A stretch of DNA of 64,000 bases from Oligella sp050920755 (GTDB lineage: Bacteria; Pseudomonadota; Gammaproteobacteria; Burkholderiales; Burkholderiaceae_B): assembly GCF_050920755.1 (NCBI RefSeq), contig NZ_CP158480.1, positions 1,116,001 to 1,180,000 of the forward strand, written 5' to 3'. How positions within the stretch are numbered: the stretch's first letter is position 1; each line of letters starts with the position of its first letter. Below are positions 8,631 to 17,846 of the stretch, one piece after another. A program made the position numbers and the translations under genes. The notes below the pieces were generated by a model that was given only the letters and a program-made list of their open reading frames with translations, searched no databases and was not told the origin of the DNA.

Positions 8631-9031
8631 AGAATTTAGTAAAAATAATGGCTTTTCTAAGCGCAATGATATTTTTAGTAGGCTGTTCTGAAAAAGATAC
8701 TCTTGCTAAAGCCAGAGAGAATTTAAATCAATCGATTGATAAATTCTTTGAATGCGCACTACCAATTGCAAAACAGGGTGGTGATTGGAAGCAGTCTTGC
8801 GATAAAGAGAAAGAAGCTTTTAATCAAGCAAATACTCATTTTAAAAACAATTACACACTTGAGCATAAAGCGGATAAAGAGCTTTTAGATCAAGAGTTTA
8901 TAAAAATCAAAAAAGATTATAATGCTTGTAAGTTAAATGCATGGGGAAAGAAAACAGATGGTACGGAATGTGAATCAATAGAAAAGGATCCGAAAAAAGA
9001 ATTTGAATATATTATAAGATTTGAAATGTAA
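8627..9031 (+). CDS. Lipoprotein, candidate entry-exclusion protein
   Basis: A lipoprotein signal is clear, with lipobox LVGC ending at Cys20. The mature part is helical and contains four further cysteines. The end (CKLNAWGKKTDGTEC, residues about 104-118) copies the C-terminus of VirB5 in this element, and about 27 bp of DNA are identical. In many VirB systems a small lipoprotein gene near virB5/virB6 encodes entry exclusion. That function is inferred from position and lipidation, not from a recognised family. Confidence 0.6.
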   Translation: MKNLVKIMAFLSAMIFLVGCSEKDTLAKARENLNQSIDKFFECALPIAKQGGDWKQSCDKEKEAFNQANTHFKNNYTLEHKADKELLDQEFIKIKKDYNACKLNAWGKKTDGTECESIEKDPKKEFEYIIRFEM

Positions 9032-9052
9032 AATTTACTAGTTTTTATTATT

Positions 9053-9083
9053 AGCCGCCTTATTAATACAAGGCGGTTTTTTT
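9053..9083 (+). terminator. Terminator-like hairpin before virB7
   Basis: GCCGCCTT/AAGGCGGT stem with a 9-nt loop and seven T, 31 bp before the virB7-like start. Confidence 0.7.
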
Positions 9084-9113
9084 ATGTCTAAATAATTTAC
9101 TTTAAATTTAAAT

Positions 9114-9284
9114 ATGAAAAAAATACTTGTATTATCCATGATATCAATAATGCTTACGGGTTGCGCAACACATAAACCTGCACCTGAACCAAACGGTGCA
9201 TTTTTCCCGATTAACACAGAAAGATTAGTACCTGTATATGAGCAGATAGGAGAGGCTGAAAATGCTGTTCAAAAAGAAAAATAA
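9114..9284 (+). CDS. virB7: VirB7-like small lipoprotein
   Basis: A 56-residue frame: signal peptide MKKILVLSMISIMLTG, lipobox LTGC with Cys17, then a short Pro-rich mature part (HKPAPEPNG). VirB7 lipoproteins of this size anchor the outer-membrane core complex through contact with VirB9. The gene overlaps the virB8 start by 23 bp and provides its ribosome site (GGAGAGG). Assignment rests on size, lipobox and position directly before virB8. Confidence 0.75.
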   Translation: MKKILVLSMISIMLTGCATHKPAPEPNGAFFPINTERLVPVYEQIGEAENAVQKEK

Positions 9285-9987
9285 AGAAGAGAATTCAACT
9301 GAAAAGAAAGTAAAAAAACAAACACCGACGCAAGCAACAAATACATTTATTCAAAGTGCTAAGAATTTTGAAAAAACACGTATTGAGTCGATTAAGCGAA
9401 GTAATAAAATTGCTTGGGGAATAACAAGCGCCGCCGTACTCATGACGTTAGTTTCAGTGACTGCTGTGGCTATGTTAGCACCGCTTAAAACTGTCGAGCC
9501 CTTTGTTGTTCGTGTTGATGACTCGACAGGTATTGTTGATATTGTAACTACAATGAAAAATCACGAAGAAACATATGGTGAAGTAGTTGATCGCTATTGG
9601 TTAACGCAATACGTAAAATATCGTGAGGGGTATGACTGGTGGACGGTGCAAGCTAGTTATGATGCAACCATGTTAATGTCAGGAACTGCAGAAAAAAATG
9701 CCATGTCTGCTTTTTTTCAGTCTGATGTAGCACCATACAAAGTATTTAAAGATCGTTTCCGTGCAGATATACGCATTATCAGTACAACGTGGATTGGCCA
9801 AACCGCACAAGTCCGTTTTGAGAAAACAGTAAAACCGCTTTTAAACGATAATCAAGAGCCAATTAAGCAAAAACTGATTGCAACAATAGGCTATAAGTAC
9901 ACAAACACGCCACAGGCTGAATCAGATCGACTAATCAATCCATTAGGATTACAAGTTATGTCGTATCGAGTGGACACTGAGGATTAA
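9262..9987 (+). CDS. virB8: VirB8 inner-membrane assembly factor
   Basis: The architecture is that of VirB8: a basic cytoplasmic N-terminus (residues 1-50), one transmembrane helix at about 53-74, then a periplasmic domain with PFVVRVDDSTG, the WLTQYVKYREGYDW segment near residue 115 and a C-terminal NPLGLQVMSYRVD. The domain nucleates assembly of the channel in the periplasm. It lies 1 bp before virB9 in the conserved 8-9-10 block. Confidence 0.92.
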   Translation: MLFKKKNKEENSTEKKVKKQTPTQATNTFIQSAKNFEKTRIESIKRSNKIAWGITSAAVLMTLVSVTAVAMLAPLKTVEPFVVRVDDSTGIVDIVTTMKNHEETYGEVVDRYWLTQYVKYREGYDWWTVQASYDATMLMSGTAEKNAMSAFFQSDVAPYKVFKDRFRADIRIISTTWIGQTAQVRFEKTVKPLLNDNQEPIKQKLIATIGYKYTNTPQAESDRLINPLGLQVMSYRVDTED

Positions 9988-9988
9988 T

Positions 9989-10816
9989 ATGAAGAAAAAC
10001 CTACTAAGTCTATCTCTAATTGTCGGGTTAAGTTTTTTTAGTGCAACCGCAAATGCACTAGTTATACCCAGTGCATCTAAAAAAGACCCTGCAATTCAAA
10101 CTGTAACCTACACAACAGATAATGTAATCAGTGTTAGAGCGGCCATTGGACGAGTCACATTAATACAATTTGAAGACGACGAACACTTAGATGGTGATGC
10201 GTCGGCACTAGGTATGGGAGACGTGGAGGCATGGAACATTGCCGCTAAAGGAAACAATATATTGTTTAAACCAATGGCAGAAAACCCTGACACTAATTTA
10301 ATTGTCATCACGAATAAACGTACATACGTTTTTAAGTTGACAATTGCTAATAAAGGGCAGTCCCCGACATATGTTTTGCGTTTTAGATATCCCGATACGG
10401 AAGCCTCAAAAAGGGCAGTCGTTCAAGAAAAACGTGAGCAAGCCTATAAACTTATTTATGGAATACATGACAGGCGTGATGTAGCCATTACAAATGATCA
10501 GTTTTATGGTTTTGGCCATAAAGAGTTAAAGCCAACCGCCATGTATGACGATGGCCGTTTTACTTATTTAGAGTATCAAAACGGTAGAGAACTACCCGTT
10601 GTATATAAGCGTATGCCTGATGGCACAGAAAGCTTAATCAATATGCACGTCAAAGACCATACGATTGTTGTACATGAGACGGCAAAAGATTTTGTCTTAA
10701 GACACGGTGATTATGTGCTAGGCATTGAAAATAGGGGCTTTAATGCTGAGGGTAAATTTAACTATACGGGTACAACGCAAATGCACTCTGCACGTATCAT
10801 TAAAAAGGCTGAATAA
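9989..10816 (+). CDS. virB9: VirB9 outer-membrane core protein
   Basis: A signal peptide (cleavage after ATANA, residue 23) precedes a VirB9 N-domain with ITNKRTYVFKL near residue 106 and a C-terminal domain with ARIIKKAE at the end. VirB9 builds the outer-membrane ring with VirB7 and VirB10. Length 275 fits the family. The stop codon overlaps the virB10 ATG by one base. Confidence 0.92.
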   Translation: MKKNLLSLSLIVGLSFFSATANALVIPSASKKDPAIQTVTYTTDNVISVRAAIGRVTLIQFEDDEHLDGDASALGMGDVEAWNIAAKGNNILFKPMAENPDTNLIVITNKRTYVFKLTIANKGQSPTYVLRFRYPDTEASKRAVVQEKREQAYKLIYGIHDRRDVAITNDQFYGFGHKELKPTAMYDDGRFTYLEYQNGRELPVVYKRMPDGTESLINMHVKDHTIVVHETAKDFVLRHGDYVLGIENRGFNAEGKFNYTGTTQMHSARIIKKAE

Positions 10817-11991
10817 TGTTTGGAAATAGCAGAAAAACAGATAAATTATCGGGTGGCATCTCAGATGATTTAGCGCCCGATCTAAAAGAGTCTATTGATG
10901 ACTCAAATGTCGAACGTGGACAGGTTAGTCCAGTTGCAGCCAAAAAGAAGAACAGTGTTAATACAGTGTTTAAAACAATCGGCTTAGTCATTGGATTGCT
11001 CATTGTTTTATTTTCACTGATTAATATAATGGGCGGTGATGAATCTGAAACGAATAAAGAGCAACAAGCGCCGCCTGAAACAACCTTTAAACGGGGAGAA
11101 CGCTTAGATTTAGAGCGGTACGTTAGTCCGCCTGCACCGCCGCCATCGCTTGCCTCTGTTACTGTGCCTGAAGAAACGGGAGCGGTACCGACAGAAGAAG
11201 TGACAACAACAGGGGGGGTCGCAGTTAATACTAACACCACAACCACAACACAGCAGGTTACCGCTGCTGAAAACACAGTACCGAATAGGAAAATGACAGG
11301 TTCCGTGTTAGCTAATGTGGGCGGTAGTAAGTCAAGCGAAAGTGCTGCAGAAGCAGCAAAACGTGAAAAACCGCAAGTAGTGCCTGCTCGTATGGCTGCT
11401 AAACGTGCTGATCGCACTTATCTGTTGAAAAAAGGGACAAACATACCCTGCACTTTAAACACTAAAATAGTGACAACACATGCAGGTATGACACGTTGTA
11501 TTACATCAAAAGATATTTATAGTGCCGATGGTAAAATTGTTTTACTCGAAAGAGGATCAGAAATTATTGGAGAGCAAACAACAGGCTTAAAGCAAGGACA
11601 AGCCCGTGTTTTTGTGCTGTGGACGCAAGTCGAAACACCAAACGGCGTGGTTTTAGATATTGATAGTCCAAGTGCGGATAGTCTTGGCGCAAGCGGTCAA
11701 GAGGCGCAAGTTGATACACACTTTTGGAAGCGATTTGGCGGCGCAATCATGCTAAGTATGATTGATGATTTTGCTGCAATCGCAGCCGATCGCAACAAAG
11801 ATAATCGTTATAATTTTGATAATACATCAGATTCAGCACAAGAAATGGCCGCCATCGCACTCGAAAATACGATTAACATACCGCCCACAGGCTATGTTAA
11901 CCAAGGTACACTAGTTAACGTCATGGTTGCACAAGACGTTGATTTTTCTGATGTATATGAGTTAGTTAATCCATACTATGGATATAATTAA
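10816..11991 (+). CDS. virB10: VirB10 envelope-spanning core protein
   Basis: A cytoplasmic N-terminus of about 50 residues is followed by a transmembrane helix (residues about 53-73), a Pro/Thr-rich periplasmic linker (residues 90-180) and the TrbI/VirB10 beta-barrel domain (residues about 195-391; KKGTNIPCTLNTKI, GSEIIGE, RVFVLWTQ, VNVMVAQDVDF). VirB10 links the inner and outer membranes and senses ATP use. It completes the 7-8-9-10 block. Confidence 0.93.
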   Translation: MFGNSRKTDKLSGGISDDLAPDLKESIDDSNVERGQVSPVAAKKKNSVNTVFKTIGLVIGLLIVLFSLINIMGGDESETNKEQQAPPETTFKRGERLDLERYVSPPAPPPSLASVTVPEETGAVPTEEVTTTGGVAVNTNTTTTTQQVTAAENTVPNRKMTGSVLANVGGSKSSESAAEAAKREKPQVVPARMAAKRADRTYLLKKGTNIPCTLNTKIVTTHAGMTRCITSKDIYSADGKIVLLERGSEIIGEQTTGLKQGQARVFVLWTQVETPNGVVLDIDSPSADSLGASGQEAQVDTHFWKRFGGAIMLSMIDDFAAIAADRNKDNRYNFDNTSDSAQEMAAIALENTINIPPTGYVNQGTLVNVMVAQDVDFSDVYELVNPYYGYN

Positions 11992-12003
11992 GGAGTCGTT
12001 AAT

Positions 12004-12210
12004 ATGTTATATAACCATGCAATAGTAGTGAATATTTCCAAAACGTGCGCTTATAGCGGCATTAAAACCGTGGCTGATTTAGCTGAGAAATTAGCTGATG
12101 AAAAATATTTAGAGTCTTATCACGGTCAGGATTTAGTCAAACACCTTGAAGAAATGCTGTTAATTTATTCCGATGTTCCGCTTGTCAAACGATATCGTTG
12201 GGAGGACTAA
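12004..12210 (+). CDS. Small hypothetical protein
   Basis: A 68-residue soluble protein with no recognised family and no signal peptide. It is preceded by AAGGAGTC 9-14 bases before the ATG and lies 12 bp after virB10, so it is probably a real gene of the operon. The sequence is acidic and helical, with one Cys. Confidence 0.5.
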   Translation: MLYNHAIVVNISKTCAYSGIKTVADLAEKLADEKYLESYHGQDLVKHLEEMLLIYSDVPLVKRYRWED

Positions 12211-12249
12211 ACAAGAGTCTCACTGAATTATGTTTTAATAAGCAGCTAA

Positions 12250-12282
12250 AACCACTTAGTTAATTGGCTAGGTGGTTTTTTT
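12250..12282 (+). terminator. Terminator-like hairpin before the JAMM gene
   Basis: ACCACTTAG/CTAGGTGGT stem with seven T, ending about 20 bp before the next start codon. Confidence 0.7.
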
Positions 12283-12302
12283 ATTGTAGAGAGAATAAGC
12301 TA

Positions 12303-13457
12303 ATGAATGAATTTCTTCGTAAATTTAGCACTAAAGATAAAGAAATTTCAACAAATGAGGCGCTATTTCAGCATTTAAAAACAGATAGCGAGGCAAGCAA
12401 ACGTTTTAGTGAAATGGTAGTTGCTGCTAGAGACTATAAAAATGACTTGTTATTTGATCAACCTGAACTAAAAACAGAAAGTCAATTTGAGGATTTTGTA
12501 AAAGAGCATCAATTTTGGACATCAGATAAAGCAGTGCTAGTTATGGCCAATGCTAATTTTAAATTTATTGATTATAAATCGTATGACATCAATGAAACTA
12601 CCAGTGCTGACATGTTAGCTGATGTGCTGTCTACCAAATATGCAACGGAGCTTTTTTTAATTCACCCTGTTAACACAATAGATCGTGATAACTTTAGAAA
12701 AAGCATAAAGCAATTAGATGAGTTTGCCAAAGACTTAAATAAGTTAGCAAAAGAAAACGGTCGGCAGGGGGTTCTCATTCAAGCGATAACAAATCGTCAT
12801 CAAAGTGCTGATATAAAGGTTTTTATTAATTTAATGCGTGATCATGATGATGATATTTTTCTTGATGAAAAAGACTATGACCCACAAGAGTTAATTGAAG
12901 AGGCTAGAACTAGTGGTGCAATGAAATTACCCGTCATGCCGCCTTTTCCTTATGACAAAGGTTTTGATGAGTTTTGTGAATATTACGCAAAAGAAAGCCT
13001 TAAGGGCAAAAACTTTTGGAAACATAATAATCAAGTTAAAGATCTAGTTAAGTTAAGTTATGAGTTTTTAGAAGATGAAAAAGTAGGTTCTTTATGGCTT
13101 GATAAAAACGCCAAAATCCTAGAAATGGAAACCTTATCAAAAGGTACGCCTGACTCTGTTCCTTTTGATTATGGAATGATTGAGGAGCAGCTTAATAGAC
13201 CTGAGGTAAAACAATGGGTTTCATTTCACAATCACCCTAGCGGTGATCCTACACCGTCAAGTACAGATATTTATACAAACTATGATCTTGAAGAGCAAAC
13301 AAAAAAACTTGAAAAACCATTAATTGAGCATTTTGTTATTGGTGCAAATAATGTTTTTGAGTTTTCAAAGAACCATAATCTAGTAAAAGGCATTAGCGAA
13401 AATGCCTCAATCAGTAAAGACAACTACCTTGATAAAAATCGAGGTAGGGATTTTTAA
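12303..13457 (+). CDS. JAMM/RadC-like metalloprotease-domain protein in the transfer operon
   Basis: The C-terminal third has a complete JAMM zinc signature: HNHPSGDPTPSSTD near residues 315-328, i.e. HxH-x7-S-x2-D, as in RadC and JAB-domain proteins. The N-terminal 230 residues are not recognised. The start at 12303 is chosen over an upstream GTG/TTG because the earlier codons lie in the terminator region. The protein ends with KNRGRDF, one of five similar C-terminal tails in the element. Its position between virB10 and virB2 is unusual. RadC-like proteins of mobile elements have no settled function; an injected isopeptidase or protease is a hypothesis. Confidence 0.7.
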   Translation: MNEFLRKFSTKDKEISTNEALFQHLKTDSEASKRFSEMVVAARDYKNDLLFDQPELKTESQFEDFVKEHQFWTSDKAVLVMANANFKFIDYKSYDINETTSADMLADVLSTKYATELFLIHPVNTIDRDNFRKSIKQLDEFAKDLNKLAKENGRQGVLIQAITNRHQSADIKVFINLMRDHDDDIFLDEKDYDPQELIEEARTSGAMKLPVMPPFPYDKGFDEFCEYYAKESLKGKNFWKHNNQVKDLVKLSYEFLEDEKVGSLWLDKNAKILEMETLSKGTPDSVPFDYGMIEEQLNRPEVKQWVSFHNHPSGDPTPSSTDIYTNYDLEEQTKKLEKPLIEHFVIGANNVFEFSKNHNLVKGISENASISKDNYLDKNRGRDF

Positions 13458-13539
13458 GTTAATAAAATGAGGAACCAGTATGTGAATGAGTGAGTGTTTT
13501 AGTGAATTTTAAAGTGTTTTATTTTAATGATGATCCTTT

Positions 13540-13566
13540 ACCGTCTAGGAAACTAGGCGGTTTTTT
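13540..13566 (+). terminator. GAAA-loop terminator before virB2
   Basis: ACCGTCTAG/CTAGGCGGT stem closed by a GAAA tetraloop and followed by a T-run. Near-identical copies are at 36397 and 37087. Confidence 0.75.
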
Positions 13567-13597
13567 ATTTCTATTAAATTAATTGGAGTTTTTATAT

Positions 13598-13951
13598 ATG
13601 AAATCTTTGTGCCTGAATCAACCCGCAATTTTTAATAAAAACATGATGTTTTGGCTTGGCGCTATAGCGCTATTATCTTTAATGTTGCTTGTACCATCAC
13701 CTGCTTTTGCCGATGCAGGCGGTTTTGCCTCAGAAGCAAAATCAATGATGACAAGTATTCGTGATGGTCTGCAAATTATTGTTGGTGTGGTAGCAACAAT
13801 TGCTTTACTTTGGCAATTCGCCGAGGGTTTTATGGGTCGTAAAACATGGGCTGACGTATTTATCACGTGTGCTTGGATTATCGGTGCAGCAGTAGCGGTA
13901 GCTCTTGCTACTTGGATTTTTGACAAAGGCCAAGGTATTTCATTCGGCTAG
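13598..13951 (+). CDS. virB2: VirB2-like major pilin
   Basis: A long signal peptide (cleavage after PAFA, residue about 43) is followed by a small mature protein with two hydrophobic helices (residues about 57-77 and 88-108) joined by a short positive loop (MGRKTW), the VirB2/TrbC pilin pattern. The ATG at 13598 is preferred because the TTGGAG at 13583 is its ribosome site. It is the first of the 2-3-4 block, here placed after virB10 instead of before virB5. Confidence 0.87.
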   Translation: MKSLCLNQPAIFNKNMMFWLGAIALLSLMLLVPSPAFADAGGFASEAKSMMTSIRDGLQIIVGVVATIALLWQFAEGFMGRKTWADVFITCAWIIGAAVAVALATWIFDKGQGISFG

Positions 13952-13966
13952 AACGGGATCCGACAG

Positions 13967-14329
13967 ATGAATACAAACGAAGAATATCCAATCTTCGGCG
14001 GTATTTCACGGGAAATTATGATCTGGGGCGTTCCAATCATGCCTTTAGCTTTCGTGGCGGTCGGTAGCGCAATTATAGCGATGATCGCCATGATACTGAT
14101 CGGGGGGAAAGGGTTGCTTTTTATGCTCACACCGATCCCCATCTTTTTCGGTATGAAAACATTCACCGCCAATGACAACCAAGCCCTGCAGATTGTGGGC
14201 TTAGAATTACTCATATTTTTTAAACGTCGAAATGCACGTATTTTTAACGGTACAACGACGATTATCGGTACAAAATTAGGTAGAGACAAAAATGATTACA
14301 TTAGACTTTTTCAAAAATCAACTGAGTAA
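13967..14329 (+). CDS. virB3: VirB3-like inner-membrane protein
   Basis: The N-terminus PIFGGISREIMIWGVPIMPL and two adjacent hydrophobic helices (residues about 24-42 and 43-60) are typical of VirB3, which associates with VirB4. Length 120 fits the family. Its last 38 bases overlap the start of virB4, so both are probably translationally coupled. Confidence 0.88.
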   Translation: MNTNEEYPIFGGISREIMIWGVPIMPLAFVAVGSAIIAMIAMILIGGKGLLFMLTPIPIFFGMKTFTANDNQALQIVGLELLIFFKRRNARIFNGTTTIIGTKLGRDKNDYIRLFQKSTE

Positions 14330-16715
14330 GTTAACAAGTCAGCCTGCTCATTCTGATTTCTTGCCTAAGTTGAGTCAACATGTCACAAAAGAAGTAGTGC
14401 ATCTTAATAACGGTTATTTTCTTTTTACAATGCAATTTGAGGGAGTGCCTTTTGAGTCGGAAGATGACTCAAGAATTTACACGCTGTTTAGAAATTTAGC
14501 TTTAACGTTTTCGAGCATGGGCAAGAACTTTTCTAATAGATTGTCTCTCTGGACAACGTTACAGCGTCGTCGCAATCAATTTGACAGATCATATCAATTT
14601 GATAATGTCTTTTGTAAAGCATTTGCTGAAAAGTACATTACTCGATTTAACACTAACCGTTATTACAACAATTATTTTTATATTACGGTCGTTTTGAAAT
14701 ATGATGATTTTGATGATGGTTTAAAAGAAATTAACGACTTAATCGGACAATTACAAGCTAACCTATTAGTATATGAGCCGTATCTACTACAAGCTTATGA
14801 AAACGAAAACGGCATTACTTTTTCGGAAGTCTATGAGTTTTTAGGAATGTTAATTAACTATGTCCACAGAAACATACCGCTTAGTACCATTGACGCTAGT
14901 AACGTGATAGGTGATGTGGATCTACATTTTGGTGCGGATTTAGTAGAAATCCGTGCCGCTGATATGACTAAATATGCCGCTTGCTATGATTTAAAAGACT
15001 TTGGCGTATCAAAACCAAAAATATTAACGGGCGTATTAGATCTGGATTGTGAATTTACACTCACACAAAGCTTTACTTTTATTCAACCTCAAGAGATCAT
15101 TGGCCGTATTAATCGACAATTAAACAACATGGCCTCTGTGGGAGATGAAGCTCTTGAACAGCAGGAAGAATTGCTATACGGCAAAGGTAAATTAACTGCA
15201 GGCGATCTGATGTTCGGTGATTATCACGCAGCACTTATTGTCTATGGAGATACGCCTGAAGAAACAAGCAACAATGGGAACATAGTGACTGGTCGCTTTC
15301 TGAATCGTGGTGGTTTTATTTTTAAACGAAGTCAAAGTTCAGCGCCATTTACCTACTATAGTCAAGTAGCTGGGTCACGCTTGCGCCCTCGCAATATACC
15401 AAAAACAACGGACAATTTAGCATGCACCTTTGGTATGCACAATTATTCGCAAGGTAAAGCACACGGAAACCCTTTAGGGGACGGCACTTCAATTATGCCA
15501 CTGCAAACCACATCGAATACTCTTTTTGACTTTAATTTCCATTTCACAAGCCCTAAAGAAAACAATATTGGTGATCAAGTAGCAGGTCATACATTAATTT
15601 TAGGCGCTACGGGGACAGGTAAAACAACCCTAGAGACGGCATTACTGACTTTCACAGATCGTTTTGAACCGCACCTTTTTGTGTTGGATCTTGATCAGGG
15701 AATGAGTATTTTTATTAATGCGGTCGGTGGTACTTATTACACGCTTGAAGCAGGTGAGCCGACAGGCTTAAACCCATTTCAACTCCCCGACACTGCAGGT
15801 ACACGTGAGTTTTTATACACGCTTGTCGGTATTTGTGGTCAAAACGAACAGGGTAAAGTAACAGCTGATGAAGAGCGACAGATTAAGTTAGCAGTTGATA
15901 CTTTACTTAATCAAGTAAATCATAGAGACCGTAATTTTAGTGTGCTGTTACAAAACATACCGATTAGCTCGCAACCTAATAGTTTAAGAGAACGTTTAGC
16001 ACGGTGGTGCCGATCTGAAAACGGTCGATTTTCGTGGTGCTTAGATAATCCCGTAAATAAATTCAATCCCGAAGACTTTTATAAAGTGGGCTTTGATTTA
16101 ACCGACGTTCTAAAAGATGACTATGCACCTACTGAACCGATCCTTGCGTATATGTTTTATTTGCGTGAATTGCTTATGGATAAAGTAGCGGAAAGAAGCG
16201 GTATTTTATGTACAGTGGTTGAAGAATTCTGGTGGCCTACACGATTTGAAGCAACGCAAGAGTTTATTTTAAAAATCTTGAAAACCGATCGTAAGCGTGG
16301 CGGTTGGATTGTACTTACAAGCCAGTCACCCGAAGATGCAATTAATAGTCCGATTTTTGCGGCTATTGTGCAGCAAACACCGACAAAACTGTTTTTGCCC
16401 AATCCTGATGCGAAGTATCAAGGCAGTTATGAGCTTTGTGGTATGACGCAAAAAGAATATGAAGAGTTAGTAAAACTAAGTCTAGAATCTCGTACTTTTT
16501 TAGTGAAGCAAAGTAAACAGTCTGCTTTTGCAAAATTGGATTTACACGGCTTTAACGAAGAGATTGCTGTGTTATCTGGGTCATCTAATAATATCGAATT
16601 ACTCAATCAAATCATGACTGAGAAGCCCGACATGACAGTAGATGAATGGTATCCATTATTTAAAGAGGCGGTAAACGCAGCACGTGCTAAACGACAAAAT
16701 AAATTAGTTGCTTAA
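14292..16715 (+). CDS. virB4: VirB4 secretion ATPase
   Basis: This 807-residue ATPase drives pilus assembly and substrate transport at the inner membrane. It has the CagE/VirB4 N-domain and a C-terminal RecA-like domain with Walker A GATGTGKTT at residues 438-446 and a Walker B-type VEEFWWP near residue 643. The following KTDRKRGG and TSQSPED segments also match the family. Confidence 0.95.
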   Translation: MITLDFFKNQLSKLTSQPAHSDFLPKLSQHVTKEVVHLNNGYFLFTMQFEGVPFESEDDSRIYTLFRNLALTFSSMGKNFSNRLSLWTTLQRRRNQFDRSYQFDNVFCKAFAEKYITRFNTNRYYNNYFYITVVLKYDDFDDGLKEINDLIGQLQANLLVYEPYLLQAYENENGITFSEVYEFLGMLINYVHRNIPLSTIDASNVIGDVDLHFGADLVEIRAADMTKYAACYDLKDFGVSKPKILTGVLDLDCEFTLTQSFTFIQPQEIIGRINRQLNNMASVGDEALEQQEELLYGKGKLTAGDLMFGDYHAALIVYGDTPEETSNNGNIVTGRFLNRGGFIFKRSQSSAPFTYYSQVAGSRLRPRNIPKTTDNLACTFGMHNYSQGKAHGNPLGDGTSIMPLQTTSNTLFDFNFHFTSPKENNIGDQVAGHTLILGATGTGKTTLETALLTFTDRFEPHLFVLDLDQGMSIFINAVGGTYYTLEAGEPTGLNPFQLPDTAGTREFLYTLVGICGQNEQGKVTADEERQIKLAVDTLLNQVNHRDRNFSVLLQNIPISSQPNSLRERLARWCRSENGRFSWCLDNPVNKFNPEDFYKVGFDLTDVLKDDYAPTEPILAYMFYLRELLMDKVAERSGILCTVVEEFWWPTRFEATQEFILKILKTDRKRGGWIVLTSQSPEDAINSPIFAAIVQQTPTKLFLPNPDAKYQGSYELCGMTQKEYEELVKLSLESRTFLVKQSKQSAFAKLDLHGFNEEIAVLSGSSNNIELLNQIMTEKPDMTVDEWYPLFKEAVNAARAKRQNKLVA

Positions 16716-16759
16716 TTAAACATATTAAACATATTTTTATGAATGGTGAAATTTAGAAG

Positions 16760-17776
16760 ATGAATTTATCAAGAGACACAACCGCTAGAAACGTGCTAGA
16801 TCGCTTGGGCATTACTGAGCGATTAAACGAAGCAGGTGTGACGGAAGTGATGATAAATCGCCCGTATGAAATTTTTGTAGAGGGCATAAACGGCGTTGAA
16901 CGCTTTGAAGATGAGCGCTTAACGTTAAACAGTCTCTTTGAGTTAGCTAATGTGCTTGCTATTTTAAATAACAAGCACATTAATGAAGCCAACCCAATGC
17001 ACTCAGTAACGCTACCTGACGGAGAGCGTTGTCATATCATCATACCTCCTGCTTGTGAAAACGGTACAGTTGCTTTTGGTTTCAGAAAACCATCAACTAG
17101 CCGTTTTTTATTGTCTGACTATCACAATAGCGGCCGATTAAGTCAATTTGTGGACGTTAAAAGTGAAACAACACAGCCGAGTGATTTGTTATCGCCGTAT
17201 GAAGAGGAACTTTTAAAACTTAAGCATGATAAGAATTTAGAAGAATTTTTCAAATTGGCCGTAAAGAATCGCTTAAATATTTGCATGGTCGGCGGTACGG
17301 GGTCGGGTAAAACGACATTCACAAAGGCAGTAGCTGATTTAGTACCATCAACAGAACGTATCATCACAATTGAAGATACACATGAACTGGACTTGCCGAA
17401 TCACCCAAACCGCCTACATCTTTTTTATAAAGAGCAAATCACGGCTAAAGACGTATTAGCAAGTTGCATGAGATTAAAACCCGATCGAATTTTTTTAACA
17501 GAATTAAGGGGTGATGAAGCATGGGACTATCTGTCCGCACTTAATACTGGCCATCAAGGCGGTTTAACATCTGTGCACGCTAATGATGCAAGAAGTGTTT
17601 TTTTTCGTATTGCACAATTAGCGAAAGAAAGTAAAGCAGGTGCAGGCATGGATTATGAGTACATCTTAAATATTGTGAGATCCACAATCGATGTTGTCTG
17701 TTTTTTTGAAAGAACATATCTAAAAGAGTTGTATTACGATCCGCTGATGAAAAAAGCGGCTATGGCAGGCAGATAG
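16760..17776 (+). CDS. virB11: VirB11 secretion ATPase
   Basis: A hexameric traffic ATPase of the GspE/VirB11 family. Walker A GGTGSGKTT is at residues 178-186, the Asp box TIEDTHEL near residue 210, Walker B RLKPDRIFLTELRG near residue 240 and the His box NTGHQGGLTSVHAN near residue 265. The length of 338 is normal. It lies 44 bp after virB4 with a weak AGAAG ribosome site. Confidence 0.95.
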   Translation: MNLSRDTTARNVLDRLGITERLNEAGVTEVMINRPYEIFVEGINGVERFEDERLTLNSLFELANVLAILNNKHINEANPMHSVTLPDGERCHIIIPPACENGTVAFGFRKPSTSRFLLSDYHNSGRLSQFVDVKSETTQPSDLLSPYEEELLKLKHDKNLEEFFKLAVKNRLNICMVGGTGSGKTTFTKAVADLVPSTERIITIEDTHELDLPNHPNRLHLFYKEQITAKDVLASCMRLKPDRIFLTELRGDEAWDYLSALNTGHQGGLTSVHANDARSVFFRIAQLAKESKAGAGMDYEYILNIVRSTIDVVCFFERTYLKELYYDPLMKKAAMAGR

Positions 17777-17805
17777 CCTGTTATCCCATTTACGTATAAT
17801 TTTCC

Positions 17806-17828
17806 AAGCGCCTTAGTGCGCTTTTTTT
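17806..17828 (+). terminator. Terminator-like hairpin before ssb
   Basis: AGCGC/GCGCT stem with seven T, 18 bp before the ssb start. Confidence 0.65.
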
Positions 17829-17846
17829 GTTTTGAGAGTGAGCATC

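Noticed and set aside
10800..11417. A 205-codon minus-strand frame opposite virB10
   Set aside because: Shadow of the virB10 gene; the Thr/Pro-rich linker gives a long open frame on the other strand by codon bias.
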